From the NCBI GenBank assembly GCA_003174035.1, contig PRDV01000036.1, forward strand, positions 1 through 7,212: a stretch of 7,212 nucleotides of DNA, in the 5' to 3' direction. This stretch comes from Candidatus Babelota bacterium. Its GTDB lineage: Bacteria > Babelota > Babeliae > Babelales > Babelaceae. The notes below the pieces were generated by a model that searched no databases, was not told where the DNA came from, and saw only the letters and a list, made by a program, of their open reading frames with translations. Of this stretch, positions 1-6,875 are shown piece after piece; positions within the stretch are counted from its first letter, which is position 1; each line of letters opens with the position of its first letter. Made by a program: the position numbers and the translations under genes.

Positions 1-68
1 TATTTGTAAAAAAATGCAATAAAAATCTATCTAGAGATGTTGCCAACTCCGGTTTACTCGTTATCCAA

Positions 69-1778
69 CTATTTTTTTAATTGATTCAATTGCGCTTGAG
101 CATCGGTATTGCCTTGAGCCGCCGATTTTTGATACCAACTCTGAGCTTGGACTAAATCTTTACTAACACCCTGGCCGGTTTCATAACATAAGCCAAGAGC
201 ACATTGTGAGTTTGGGTCACCCTGCTCAGCAGCTTTTTGCCACCATTCTACCGCTCTAACTATTTCACTTCTTTCTGCGCAGAACATGCCCATTTGGCCT
301 TGTGCGGCAGGATAACCTTGAGCCGCCGATTTTTGATACCACCTTTCAGCTTGGACTAAATCTTTTCTAACACCAAGGCCTATTTGATAACATTTTCCTA
401 ACGCACACTGTGCTTGCTGATTTCCCCGTTCAGCAGCTTTTTGCCACCATTCCACTGCTTTACTTACGTCCATTCTTTCACAATAGAGTAAACCAAGTTC
501 GCATTGTGCCTCTCCAAGTTGAGCCTCTGCATAAGCATCTCCTTGCTGAGCAGCTTTTTGGTACCAGTGAACCGCTTCAATTAGGTCTTTGCTAACACCA
601 CTACCCGCATGAAAATGCCACCCAAGAGAGGTTTGGGCCTGAGGATGACCCTGTACTGCAGACTTTTGGTACCAGTGAACAGCTTCCTTAACGTCTTTGA
701 CAACATTTTTTCCATCTCGATATCTCCAGGCAAGCTGATATTGAGCTTCAGCATCACCTTCACTTGCTCTATTTTTCAGATGAGTAATAACATCGGTAGA
801 TGCAGGCTTTTCCGCTTCGAATGGTAACAGAGGCACAACACGATCAACCGGCATCTCGTATTGACAGCTTTCTGTCATCCAATGATCCACAATCAATTTT
901 AATTTGCCTAACGAAAGACGAATACCCGAATTCCCACTTCTTTCCTTTCCCTCTCCTAATGTATGAATACCGACTATATAAGGGTTCTTTAATATCATTA
1001 GCCAGATTGGGCTACCACTTTGCCCACCCATAGTATCAATATCGTAAAAAAGTCGCTCTTCACTGAGAGCTTTTATTGTATCCTTCATAGTCCACATTTG
1101 CTTACCTCCCTTATCTCCTGGGTAACCGGTAATAGAAATAGCTTTTTTTAAAGTCTTCTCGTTTGGAAGATACATAAGACCACACCAACCGATTTTGAGC
1201 CCTATTGACTTATTAATAACGATAAGCGCAATATCAAAATCACTATCACCTTGCTTATACCATTTTAAATGAGCATATATACGTACAGCATGCACCTTAC
1301 CAAAAGGGGCCTGATCATCATTGAGAGCAAAAAATGCTTCGATTCCTTTTACCCATTGTTTATTTTCATAATCGTATACATTATGTCCACAGGTAAGAAT
1401 ATGGTGAGGGCCGATGAGAACACCTGAACCTAAATAATTGCCCTCTGAAAACCCAAGATTCAGATGACAATAGAAGCAGTATGGCCATGCTGTTGTCTCA
1501 AAAACCCTTTCACGCCCATCCTGCCCTGGATGCACTTTCATTAAAATCTTTTCATAGTGCGGTGATAAGCCAGGGTTGCTCTTATACTGAAGAACCTTTT
1601 GTTGCGGCGCCTGTGAGGGCTGCTGCGGCATAGTGAAATGCAAGCCATTTTCCTCATGAGATTCAAAAGTGCCGCTTACAAATGAGACATCAGCCAAAGG
1701 CTTAATCACATACTGTGCCAATAAGTCAACTGAGAAGATAATAAGCATTAAAAATAGTGCGAGATTTTTTAAATTCAT
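69..1778 (-). CDS. Secreted V8-like (S1B) serine protease fused to Sel1 repeats
   Basis: The 569-residue product starts with a signal peptide (MNLKNLALFLMLIIFSVDLLAQ), followed by a Pro/Gln-rich linker near residues 50-60. Residues of about 95-305 form a trypsin-fold domain of the Glu-endopeptidase (V8) type. The catalytic triad is visible: His132 in LTCGHNVYD, Asp182 in SDFDIALI and Ser254 in GGQSGSP. From about residue 340 to the end there are six Sel1-like repeats with the usual AxxWYQKAAxQG and AQxxLGxxY signatures; the third and fifth are about four residues shorter. The start at 1778 is chosen because AAGGAG lies 7 bases upstream and the signal peptide begins there; an in-frame GTG at 1826 has no ribosome site. 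The protein should be exported and cleave proteins, with the Sel1 solenoid serving as a protein-binding arm. This arrangement suits an effector or a periplasmic quality-control protease. The substrate is unknown. Confidence 0.9.
   Translation of the reverse strand: MNLKNLALFLMLIIFSVDLLAQYVIKPLADVSFVSGTFESHEENGLHFTMPQQPSQAPQQKVLQYKSNPGLSPHYEKILMKVHPGQDGRERVFETTAWPYCFYCHLNLGFSEGNYLGSGVLIGPHHILTCGHNVYDYENKQWVKGIEAFFALNDDQAPFGKVHAVRIYAHLKWYKQGDSDFDIALIVINKSIGLKIGWCGLMYLPNEKTLKKAISITGYPGDKGGKQMWTMKDTIKALSEERLFYDIDTMGGQSGSPIWLMILKNPYIVGIHTLGEGKERSGNSGIRLSLGKLKLIVDHWMTESCQYEMPVDRVVPLLPFEAEKPASTDVITHLKNRASEGDAEAQYQLAWRYRDGKNVVKDVKEAVHWYQKSAVQGHPQAQTSLGWHFHAGSGVSKDLIEAVHWYQKAAQQGDAYAEAQLGEAQCELGLLYCERMDVSKAVEWWQKAAERGNQQAQCALGKCYQIGLGVRKDLVQAERWYQKSAAQGYPAAQGQMGMFCAERSEIVRAVEWWQKAAEQGDPNSQCALGLCYETGQGVSKDLVQAQSWYQKSAAQGNTDAQAQLNQLKK
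72..452 (-). repeat. Tandem 204-base two-Sel1-repeat module
   Basis: The last part of the protease gene is a tandem duplication with a period of exactly 204 bases (68 codons, one 36-residue plus one 32-residue Sel1 unit). The copies are 249-452 and 72-248, the second being cut short by the stop codon. Stretches are identical at that offset, for example 112-137 with 316-341 and 226-248 with 430-452. Both copies keep the EWWQKAAE(R/Q)G and WYQKSAAQG motifs. The near-identity at DNA level indicates a recent duplication or gene conversion, so repeat number may vary between strains. Confidence 0.85.
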
Positions 1779-1880
1779 GAACGATCTCCTTTTGGTTTCA
1801 AAGTTTGTTCTCTGGCTGTGCTGCACGTATGTATCAATAACACCATGATATACTGCCCCATAGCTTTATCGCCAAACTCA

Positions 1881-1909
1881 TTAATACCACCGATTTAACA
1901 AAACCTCAA
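1881..1909 (-). promoter_or_regulatory. Candidate promoter of the protease gene
   Basis: On the minus strand TTGAGG (1904-1909) is followed by a 17-base spacer and TATTAA (1881-1886), with TGG directly before the -10, giving an extended -10 form. It would leave a leader of roughly 95 bases before the ATG at 1778. A second, weaker option is TTGGCG-N17-TATATC closer to the gene. Prediction by eye only. Confidence 0.4.
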
Positions 1910-1940
1910 ATTATGTGAAGCAAATGTCCTTTTTCAAAAT

Positions 1941-1969
1941 TTGTAAAATTGACCATAGCATGCTAAAAT
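1941..1969 (+). promoter_or_regulatory. Candidate extended -10 promoter of the Fic gene
   Basis: TTGTAA (1941-1946), a 17-base spacer and TAAAAT (1964-1969) preceded by TGC match a sigma-70 promoter with extended -10. It lies back to back with the protease promoter; only about 31 bases separate the two -35 boxes, so one bound regulator could affect both genes. Confidence 0.6.
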
Positions 1970-2024
1970 TCACACGATTGCTCATGGCTCTTTGGCAAGC
2001 GAAACAACGATTAGAAAGGACTCC

Positions 2025-3152
2025 ATGCGTATTACCGGAGAATATGAAACGCTCGGCAACACTCAGTTCTTTATTCCTTATGCCCTCCCTCCGAGCAATC
2101 CTTTTTTAACGCTCAATAGTGAAATGCTTATCCTCTACGGAGAAGCGATGCTTGAACTGGGCAAACTCACAGAAATGGCCAATAGACTGCCCAATATAGA
2201 GCGCTTTATCAAAGCGTACGTTATAAAAGAGGCCTTGCTGACCTCTGCTATTGAAGGAATACACACGAGTATCCTTGAAGTATTTACCCAACCCATAACT
2301 GAAAGTAAAGCGAGTAAAGATACTCAATTGGTGATGAATTATACCAAAGCTCTCGGTATCGCTCTTACCATGATCCGCAAGCAAGGGCTGCCTATAACAA
2401 CCAGAGTACTGCTACAGGCGCATGAAGCGCTCATGCAGATGGGAGATGGTGATAAATCGGATCCTGGTAATTTCCGCAAACAGCCAGTTCGCGTGGGAAA
2501 CCTTATCCCACCCCCTCCTCAAAAGATTCCTGAACTTATGTCGAGCCTTGAGCAGTATATTAATCTGCCCGATGACTTGCCACCCCTCATTAAGGCAGGC
2601 CTGGCACATGTACAGTTTGAAACAATTCATCCCTTTTTGGATGGCAACGGCCGTATTGGCAGGCTTCTTATTATTCTCTTGCTTGTGGAGGCTAAAATAC
2701 TTTCTGAGCCTATTCTGTATCTTTCCTATTATTTTAAGAAGCACCATTATGAATATTACGAACGGCTAGATGCTGTAAGAACCAAGGGCGATTTTGAAGG
2801 ATGGATCACCTATTACTTAAAAGCTATGAAAGGCAGCGCTATTGATGCCTATAAGCGTGCAAAAGATATCGAAGCGCTAGGCGAAGATTTAACCAATCGC
2901 ATGATTCATGACAAAAAACTGACGATGAGCCAGCGGGATATGCGATTTCACGCCATTTCAATTCTCTTCTGTTATCCGATAATCAGTATTGGTGAGCTCA
3001 GCAGGCAACTAGCAGTCTCCTACAATACTGCCCATAGAATCATCAAACACTTTATTAAATGCGGATTTCTAGAGAAAGAAAACAATCATAGAAAAAACAA
3101 GTTGTATCGATTTAAACAATACTTAGAAGTCCTCGAGCGAAGTTATGAGTAA
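2025..3152 (+). CDS. Fic family protein (class II, AMPylase-type) with C-terminal winged helix
   Basis: The product has 375 residues, close to the usual length of stand-alone class II Fic proteins. The N-terminal Fic_N-like region carries the inhibitory-helix motif (S/T)xxxE(G/N) as TSAIEG at residues 73-78, where Glu77 would block the ATP gamma-phosphate site. The flap region SDPGNFRKQPVRVG is near 145-158. The complete catalytic motif HPFLDGNGRIGR is at 202-213, with His202 as the catalytic base. A helix-turn-helix (IGELSRQLAVSYNTAHRII) follows at about 322-340. Known relatives transfer AMP from ATP to hydroxyl side chains of target proteins. All key residues are present, so the enzyme should be active and self-inhibited. 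There is no signal peptide and no adjacent antitoxin gene, in keeping with an intramolecular inhibitor. The start at 2025 has AAAGGA four bases upstream; the in-frame TTG at 1992 is less likely. The target and whether it is translocated are unknown. Confidence 0.93.
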   Translation: MRITGEYETLGNTQFFIPYALPPSNPFLTLNSEMLILYGEAMLELGKLTEMANRLPNIERFIKAYVIKEALLTSAIEGIHTSILEVFTQPITESKASKDTQLVMNYTKALGIALTMIRKQGLPITTRVLLQAHEALMQMGDGDKSDPGNFRKQPVRVGNLIPPPPQKIPELMSSLEQYINLPDDLPPLIKAGLAHVQFETIHPFLDGNGRIGRLLIILLLVEAKILSEPILYLSYYFKKHHYEYYERLDAVRTKGDFEGWITYYLKAMKGSAIDAYKRAKDIEALGEDLTNRMIHDKKLTMSQRDMRFHAISILFCYPIISIGELSRQLAVSYNTAHRIIKHFIKCGFLEKENNHRKNKLYRFKQYLEVLERSYE

Positions 3153-3214
3153 CCATATCAGCTATCATTGAATCCAAAAAAACTGCTTATATTCCTGGGC
3201 CAATTGAAAAAATA

Positions 3215-4945
3215 CTATAAAGGTGCACCCGGTTTATTTACTATCATTGAGATGACCTCGCACAATTTTTTATAGGTATCTGGTCGAACATATTTTATTC
3301 TGCTCGCGATACGAGAAATATCTATAAGCAGCGTTCTGCTGCATAATATTTCTAAATTCGTACATTCCTCGAGAAGTTCCCGAACTATTTCTATATCACC
3401 TCCCTCAGCAACCCTTTTTATAGCTCGATCTAAAGCTGTACCTCCTACATCCCATACTTTTGCTAAATCATAAGTTACCGCGTATATTTTACTCCCATCA
3501 TCACTCCATGCTACCTTATCAACATCGACATCACAGTTTAAAATATACCTAGAAGTCCCCTCCGGAATATCCTGCAAAAGCAATCCCGCTAAATTCCTTA
3601 TGCAGATCATTGTTCCGTCTGGACTTATTCCCATCCTATATCCATTAAGTTTAATATTCGATAGTATGTCTCCGGATATCGGATCCCACTTTATAAGCAA
3701 AACTTCTCCGCCTACTTGCACTACTAAACTGCCATCTGGACTCCAGCAGAACATATCATTATAAATGTCGTCAACAGACCAAACTGTTTTCCGCTTCAAG
3801 ACACTCCATACATGAACAGAACCGTGGACCTTCAAATATAATAATCTGCCATCGAAACTCCATTCACGTAGTGCCCAGTCTCTATGTCTAATCATCCCAA
3901 TCTGCTGATTTTCAGCATAATTCCAAATCTGCGTCCATTTTTGATCCCCTATGCAAATACAACTGCCATGTGGGCTCCATCGTATCCTCCATACCGTGCC
4001 TTGGGTGCTCATAGTACACAAAACTTTACTTTCAAACACTGCCCATAGGCAAGCTTCATTCTGCTTTCCTACGCAAATAAGCCTACCATCAGGACTCCAG
4101 CTCACAGCATAAACCTTAACTCCTTGTTCTATCGTTCCAGTTACTTTACGCAATTCTGCATCCCACAATAAAAGAGAATGCCCAACCGCGATACATAAAG
4201 TCTTTCCATTCGGGCTCCAGGCCATTTTTGGAAAACGCTCAAGATCTAAAGATCCTATTATTTTTCTCTCATGTATGTGCCATAAATGCACTCCTTTACG
4301 ATTGGCAACACAAATAACGCTGCGATCACTGTTCCACGCCCATTCATCATAATCCTCTTGCCAAATAACTCTTTTTTGTTCTTTTGCCCACACTTTAACG
4401 CTGGCGCTGATCTCCGGACTCCCAATAGCATGTTTATCCATGCCCCAAGCAAGCAATGCATTTCCATCCGAATTCCATTCTAATTTGAGTGCTGTGTCAT
4501 TATACTTAATAACGCCGACCTCTTCCCCTTCAATGAGATGCCGAATTCGGATTGTGCCGCCGATATCACCAAAACTAACATAGTGGCCATCGGGACTCCA
4601 AGCTACATGCCATTTAGATCCTGGGCATGATATTGTTTTTAACAATACAGGCTTATCACTTTTATACTGCAGATAGTCTTCTAACTTCGGACCCTTGCTA
4701 TTTTGCTTCATTGCCTCTAAAACGAATCTTACTTCTTCTTTACTGCCTGAAGCTATTGCATGGTTCAAGATTGATACACCCGAGTTAACTGCCTTTGCCT
4801 CATTTTCCAATAATTGATTCATCAAAGCACGATTTTTTGTTTTTATGGCTTCAATTGCCAATTCCTGCCAGGGCACCTTACTCTGAGTCGCGCCAGCATA
4901 CAATGTCATATCAAATAGAATGAGGATTAGAACCCTTCTTATCAT
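3215..4945 (-). CDS. Secreted beta-propeller (WD40/PD40-like) protein with flanking ankyrin-like segments
   Basis: The 576-residue protein begins with a signal peptide (MIRRVLILILFDMTLYAGA). An ankyrin-like helical stretch follows at about residues 27-82, including SILNHAIASGSKEEVRFVLE. Ten blade motifs of the WSPDG type come next, at residues 116, 157, 204, 243, 283, 323, 362, 401, 440 and 480. Most are 39-41 residues apart (one interval is 47), as in WD40 or TolB-like propellers. The C-terminal part returns to an ankyrin-like stretch (TALDRAIKRVAEGGDIEIVRELLE, about 503-526) and ends in a helical tail. No enzyme motif is seen, so a secreted protein-binding scaffold is the likely role. The ATG at 4945 has GGAG eight bases upstream. 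A GTG at 4954 has AAGGA at six bases and is a real alternative. An ATG at 4999 overlaps the predicted -10 and is rejected. It converges with the Fic gene. Confidence 0.85.
   Translation of the reverse strand: MIRRVLILILFDMTLYAGATQSKVPWQELAIEAIKTKNRALMNQLLENEAKAVNSGVSILNHAIASGSKEEVRFVLEAMKQNSKGPKLEDYLQYKSDKPVLLKTISCPGSKWHVAWSPDGHYVSFGDIGGTIRIRHLIEGEEVGVIKYNDTALKLEWNSDGNALLAWGMDKHAIGSPEISASVKVWAKEQKRVIWQEDYDEWAWNSDRSVICVANRKGVHLWHIHERKIIGSLDLERFPKMAWSPNGKTLCIAVGHSLLLWDAELRKVTGTIEQGVKVYAVSWSPDGRLICVGKQNEACLWAVFESKVLCTMSTQGTVWRIRWSPHGSCICIGDQKWTQIWNYAENQQIGMIRHRDWALREWSFDGRLLYLKVHGSVHVWSVLKRKTVWSVDDIYNDMFCWSPDGSLVVQVGGEVLLIKWDPISGDILSNIKLNGYRMGISPDGTMICIRNLAGLLLQDIPEGTSRYILNCDVDVDKVAWSDDGSKIYAVTYDLAKVWDVGGTALDRAIKRVAEGGDIEIVRELLEECTNLEILCSRTLLIDISRIASRIKYVRPDTYKKLCEVISMIVNKPGAPL
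3452..4642 (-). repeat. Ten propeller blade repeats
   Basis: Blades of about 117-123 bases each encode a W(S/N)xDG turn. On the plus strand this shows as recurring ggactcca or gggctcca words about every 120 bases, for example near 3739, 4096, 4211 and 4598. Blade sequences are clearly diverged at DNA level, so these are old repeats, unlike the recent duplication in the Sel1 gene. The coordinates are approximate. Confidence 0.7.
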
Positions 4946-4989
4946 ATTTTTCACTCCAATTCCTTTTTCCAATAGACGTTTTATAAAAG

Positions 4990-4998
4990 AATATACCA
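4990..4998 (-). promoter_or_regulatory. Candidate extended -10 of the propeller gene
   Basis: On the minus strand TGG precedes TATATT (4990-4995), a five-of-six match to the -10 consensus. No good -35 box sits 17 bases upstream (GGATGT), as is tolerated by extended -10 promoters. The leader would be about 30-40 bases. Confidence 0.45.
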
Positions 4999-5043
4999 TC
5001 TCTTTCCAAAAAACATCCTCATGTCAGCTCTAATGCGAAGCAT

Positions 5044-5072
5044 TTGTTTTACCACCTATGTTATGGTATTTT
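5044..5072 (+). promoter_or_regulatory. Candidate promoter of the cysteine-rich peptide gene
   Basis: TTGTTT (5044-5049), a 17-base spacer and TATTTT (5067-5072) preceded by TGG fit the same extended -10 layout as the neighbouring genes. The leader would be about 75 bases long. Confidence 0.4.
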
Positions 5073-5085
5073 CTTATTAATAAGA
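5072..5085. promoter_or_regulatory. 14-base perfect palindrome, possible operator
   Basis: TCTTATTAATAAGA is a perfect inverted repeat beginning at the last base of the predicted -10 and covering the predicted transcription start of the cysteine-rich peptide gene. A dimeric repressor bound here would block initiation. Palindromes of this length arise by chance in AT-rich DNA, so the position is the main argument. Confidence 0.25.
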
Positions 5086-5096
5086 GCACGGCGCGA

Positions 5097-5122
5097 AGAA
5101 CATTGTTCGCAGAATGTGTTCT
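5097..5122 (+). promoter_or_regulatory. Inverted repeats in the leader of the cysteine-rich peptide gene
   Basis: AGAACATT (5097-5104) can pair with AATGTGTTCT (5113-5122) with a two-base bulge. An overlapping GCGAA (5093-5097) with TTCGC (5106-5110) forms a competing hairpin. Two mutually exclusive stems ahead of a ribosome site may reflect RNA-level control, but the stems are short. Confidence 0.2.
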
Positions 5123-5154
5123 CAACCTCCATATTTTCCCTGAAAGGAAATCCT

Positions 5155-5334
5155 ATGAAATTATTATCTATCCTTACCCTTGCAATCTTGACCTCTTTTA
5201 CACTCGCATCACAATGCGATAAAAGGGAAAAAGCGGCATGCACAAAACGTTGTGATTGCACCCAAAATGAGTGCGCAGAAAGCTCAAGCTTTTGCGGTAA
5301 AGATGAGTGCGATTGCGATAAAAAAAGACAGTAA
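5155..5334 (+). CDS. Small secreted cysteine-rich peptide, function unknown
   Basis: This 59-residue product is not a family I recognise. Residues 1-19 (MKLLSILTLAILTSFTLAS) form a clear signal peptide, leaving a mature peptide of about 40 residues with eight cysteines at 21, 29, 33, 35, 40, 47, 52 and 54. The rest is mostly Lys, Asp and Glu, with two CDC motifs. The even cysteine count and export suggest four disulfides, or metal binding through the CxC pairs. It is not a convincing lipoprotein because Gln precedes Cys21. The ATG has AAGGA six bases upstream, and a strong terminator follows the stop, so it is a single-gene unit with its own promoter. The upstream in-frame TTG at 5044 lies in the predicted -35 and is not used. 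Possible roles include a toxin-like or host-directed peptide or a metal-binding protein. Confidence 0.8.
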   Translation: MKLLSILTLAILTSFTLASQCDKREKAACTKRCDCTQNECAESSSFCGKDECDCDKKRQ

Positions 5335-5352
5335 TATCTTATTCTGTTAAGT

Positions 5353-5388
5353 AAGGGGCTGGTGTCATGCCAAGCCCCTTTTTCTTTT
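5353..5388 (+). terminator. Rho-independent terminator after the cysteine-rich peptide gene
   Basis: AAGGGGCT (5353-5360) pairs perfectly with AGCCCCTT (5373-5380) around a 12-base loop, followed by a T-rich run to 5388. It lies 18 bases after the stop codon at 5334 and separates this gene from the lipase gene. Confidence 0.9.
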
Positions 5389-5432
5389 GATCAACTGATT
5401 CACACGATTCTTTATGCTCCTCGAACTACCAC

Positions 5433-5461
5433 ATGACAGCTTTATAAAAAAATGCTACAAT
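5433..5461 (+). promoter_or_regulatory. Candidate extended -10 promoter of the lipase gene
   Basis: ATGACA (5433-5438, five of six to TTGACA), a 17-base spacer and TACAAT (5456-5461) preceded by TGC make this the best promoter match in the window. The leader would be about 37 bases, ending with AAGGAAG seven bases before the ATG. Confidence 0.65.
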
Positions 5462-5504
5462 AAAAAAGCAATTTAAATAATTTCAATCAGAAGGAAGAAT
5501 TGTC

Positions 5505-6875
5505 ATGAAAATACTATTACATACCCTTATATGCTGCATTTCTCTTGCAGTGATGCGTAGTTTTGCCATGGAATCGGTAGATGTTGCGCAAGTAGTCGAA
5601 CAGCAATCGAGAAGTGAACATATTAAAGCTCTTATTCGTATGGCCCGCTTGGCGCAACATGCCTACAAGAATCCTGAAATACCTTCTACGCAGCAAGGAA
5701 TCCAGGACAATAGTGCCCTTATTGAAAACGATGCTCACTTAAAGGAGCTTCTTGCATTTGCAGGCATCGAATATATTGGTACCGTAACGCAAGGGCGGAA
5801 CCATCAAATAAGAATTGTTGCTTTTTATAACAAAGAATCCGGCACGATCCTTTATGCAGTAAGAGGTACGGTTCCTTCAAATTTTACCAATCTTCTTGCC
5901 GATCTAGGTATTGGACGACTCAAAACCAACGAAGATCTTTTAGAATCATTAGCTACAGCAAAAAAGAATCTCCATGAACATGGATTGATCTCTTATCAAA
6001 ACAGCGCCCCCTTATTTGGAGTACTTGAAACACTCATTGGCTCTAGAGTAACATCATCGAATACTTATATGAGAATTCTCGAACCATGGTATCGTGGAAA
6101 TGCCAAGGGATTTCGTACGGGCTTTTCGACCTTTGCACAGATTTTCAAAAAACCCTTGAGTAGCATTCCCTCAAAAGCTACAGCGGCAGTCAGCCTAGGA
6201 GGCGGAGTTGCTACAACAGCTGCCGGAGCGACTGTAACGGTAGCTTCAGGGACAAGTCTAGCAGCCGGTGGCTTAGCGTTGCTAACCACTGCTGTTGGTA
6301 CTGCTGCCTTCGTTTCACTTCTTAATGGGATGTATGAAGGGACTAAAGAAACCATCAAGGGCTATTTAACCATTAATGATGGATTTGAGCATTTGCTTGA
6401 CCACGTAAAGCTTCTTAAAAGTGCACTTGATCAAATAAATGCATTTGCAGCTTCAAAAGGACTTGAAATTAAAAACACCTGCTGGATAGGACATTCACTA
6501 GGTGGTTTTCTGGCTATGTTTGGCGCACTGTTAACGAATGGCACTGCATGTACCTTTAATGCTCCAGGCCTTCGGCTTCAAGAAGCAGCATTGCTTGCAT
6601 CTCAAGCGGGTATTGTAGCTCAGGAGCATATCCTTGCTCAAGAGGAAACGGTAGATGATCGCATTCTGCATATTAGAAATCGCACCTGCACGATTGGATT
6701 ATTGGGTCAAAGAGATGGTGCTATCCTTCATTTCTGTCGCCATGAACATAAAGGTGATGATTGCGAAAGACACTTAGACCTACGGCTCGAGAGCATTATT
6801 CTTCAAGAACATGGCATTGAAACTCTTATTGAAACACTTGAGAAGGAACTCGATAGGCTGCAGCTCAAGCAGTGA
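5505..6875 (+). CDS. Secreted class 3-type lipase (alpha/beta hydrolase)
   Basis: The 456-residue product has a signal peptide at 1-21 (MKILLHTLICCISLAVMRSFA). The lipase core includes the oxyanion-side strand ILYAVRGT (115-122) and the nucleophile elbow WIGHSLGG with Ser331. The His is probably among 409-423. At the place where class 3 lipases usually carry the acid (NxxDxIG), this protein reads NRTCTIG (392-398), so Asp404 or Asp385/386 may serve instead. Between the RGT motif and the elbow there are about 210 residues, roughly 100 more than usual, including a Gly/Ala/Thr-rich hydrophobic stretch at about 224-274 that could insert into a membrane. Family members hydrolyse acylglycerols or phospholipids, so a host membrane or lipid store is a plausible substrate. 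AAGGAAG lies seven bases before the ATG. A +2-frame coding-like tail continues past the stop to 6928, suggesting a late frameshift. Confidence 0.85.
   Translation: MKILLHTLICCISLAVMRSFAMESVDVAQVVEQQSRSEHIKALIRMARLAQHAYKNPEIPSTQQGIQDNSALIENDAHLKELLAFAGIEYIGTVTQGRNHQIRIVAFYNKESGTILYAVRGTVPSNFTNLLADLGIGRLKTNEDLLESLATAKKNLHEHGLISYQNSAPLFGVLETLIGSRVTSSNTYMRILEPWYRGNAKGFRTGFSTFAQIFKKPLSSIPSKATAAVSLGGGVATTAAGATVTVASGTSLAAGGLALLTTAVGTAAFVSLLNGMYEGTKETIKGYLTINDGFEHLLDHVKLLKSALDQINAFAASKGLEIKNTCWIGHSLGGFLAMFGALLTNGTACTFNAPGLRLQEAALLASQAGIVAQEHILAQEETVDDRILHIRNRTCTIGLLGQRDGAILHFCRHEHKGDDCERHLDLRLESIILQEHGIETLIETLEKELDRLQLKQ

Noticed and set aside
1..68. Terminator or gene end left of the protease
   Set aside because: Only AT-rich sequence with very short repeats (AGTTGG twice on the minus strand, and a weak ATCT/AGAT pairing); nothing convincing.
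1779..1826. Upstream in-frame GTG start (1826) for the protease
   Set aside because: It has no ribosome site, and it would bury the signal peptide behind 16 charged residues; the ATG at 1778 has AAGGAG at seven bases.
1992..2024. TTG start 11 codons upstream for the Fic protein
   Set aside because: The ATG at 2025 has AAAGGA four bases upstream, while the TTG has no comparable site.
2412..2747. Minus-strand open frame inside the Fic gene
   Set aside because: It lies opposite the catalytic motif region of a clear gene, with no ribosome site or recognisable domain; a shadow frame.
3153..3214. Bidirectional terminator between the Fic and propeller genes
   Set aside because: No stem of useful length with a T-run could be found in the 62-base gap.
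3452..4642. CRISPR-like periodicity in the propeller gene
   Set aside because: The roughly 120-base periodic words are codons of propeller blades in a long open frame, not a direct-repeat/spacer array.
4946..4999. Upstream ATG start (4999) for the propeller protein
   Set aside because: The ATG overlaps the predicted -10 element and lacks a ribosome site; 4945 or the GTG at 4954 fit better.
6065..6358. Minus-strand 97-codon frame rich in Ala, Val and Pro
   Set aside because: It mirrors the Gly/Ala-rich segment of the lipase; its composition is a by-product of that segment.
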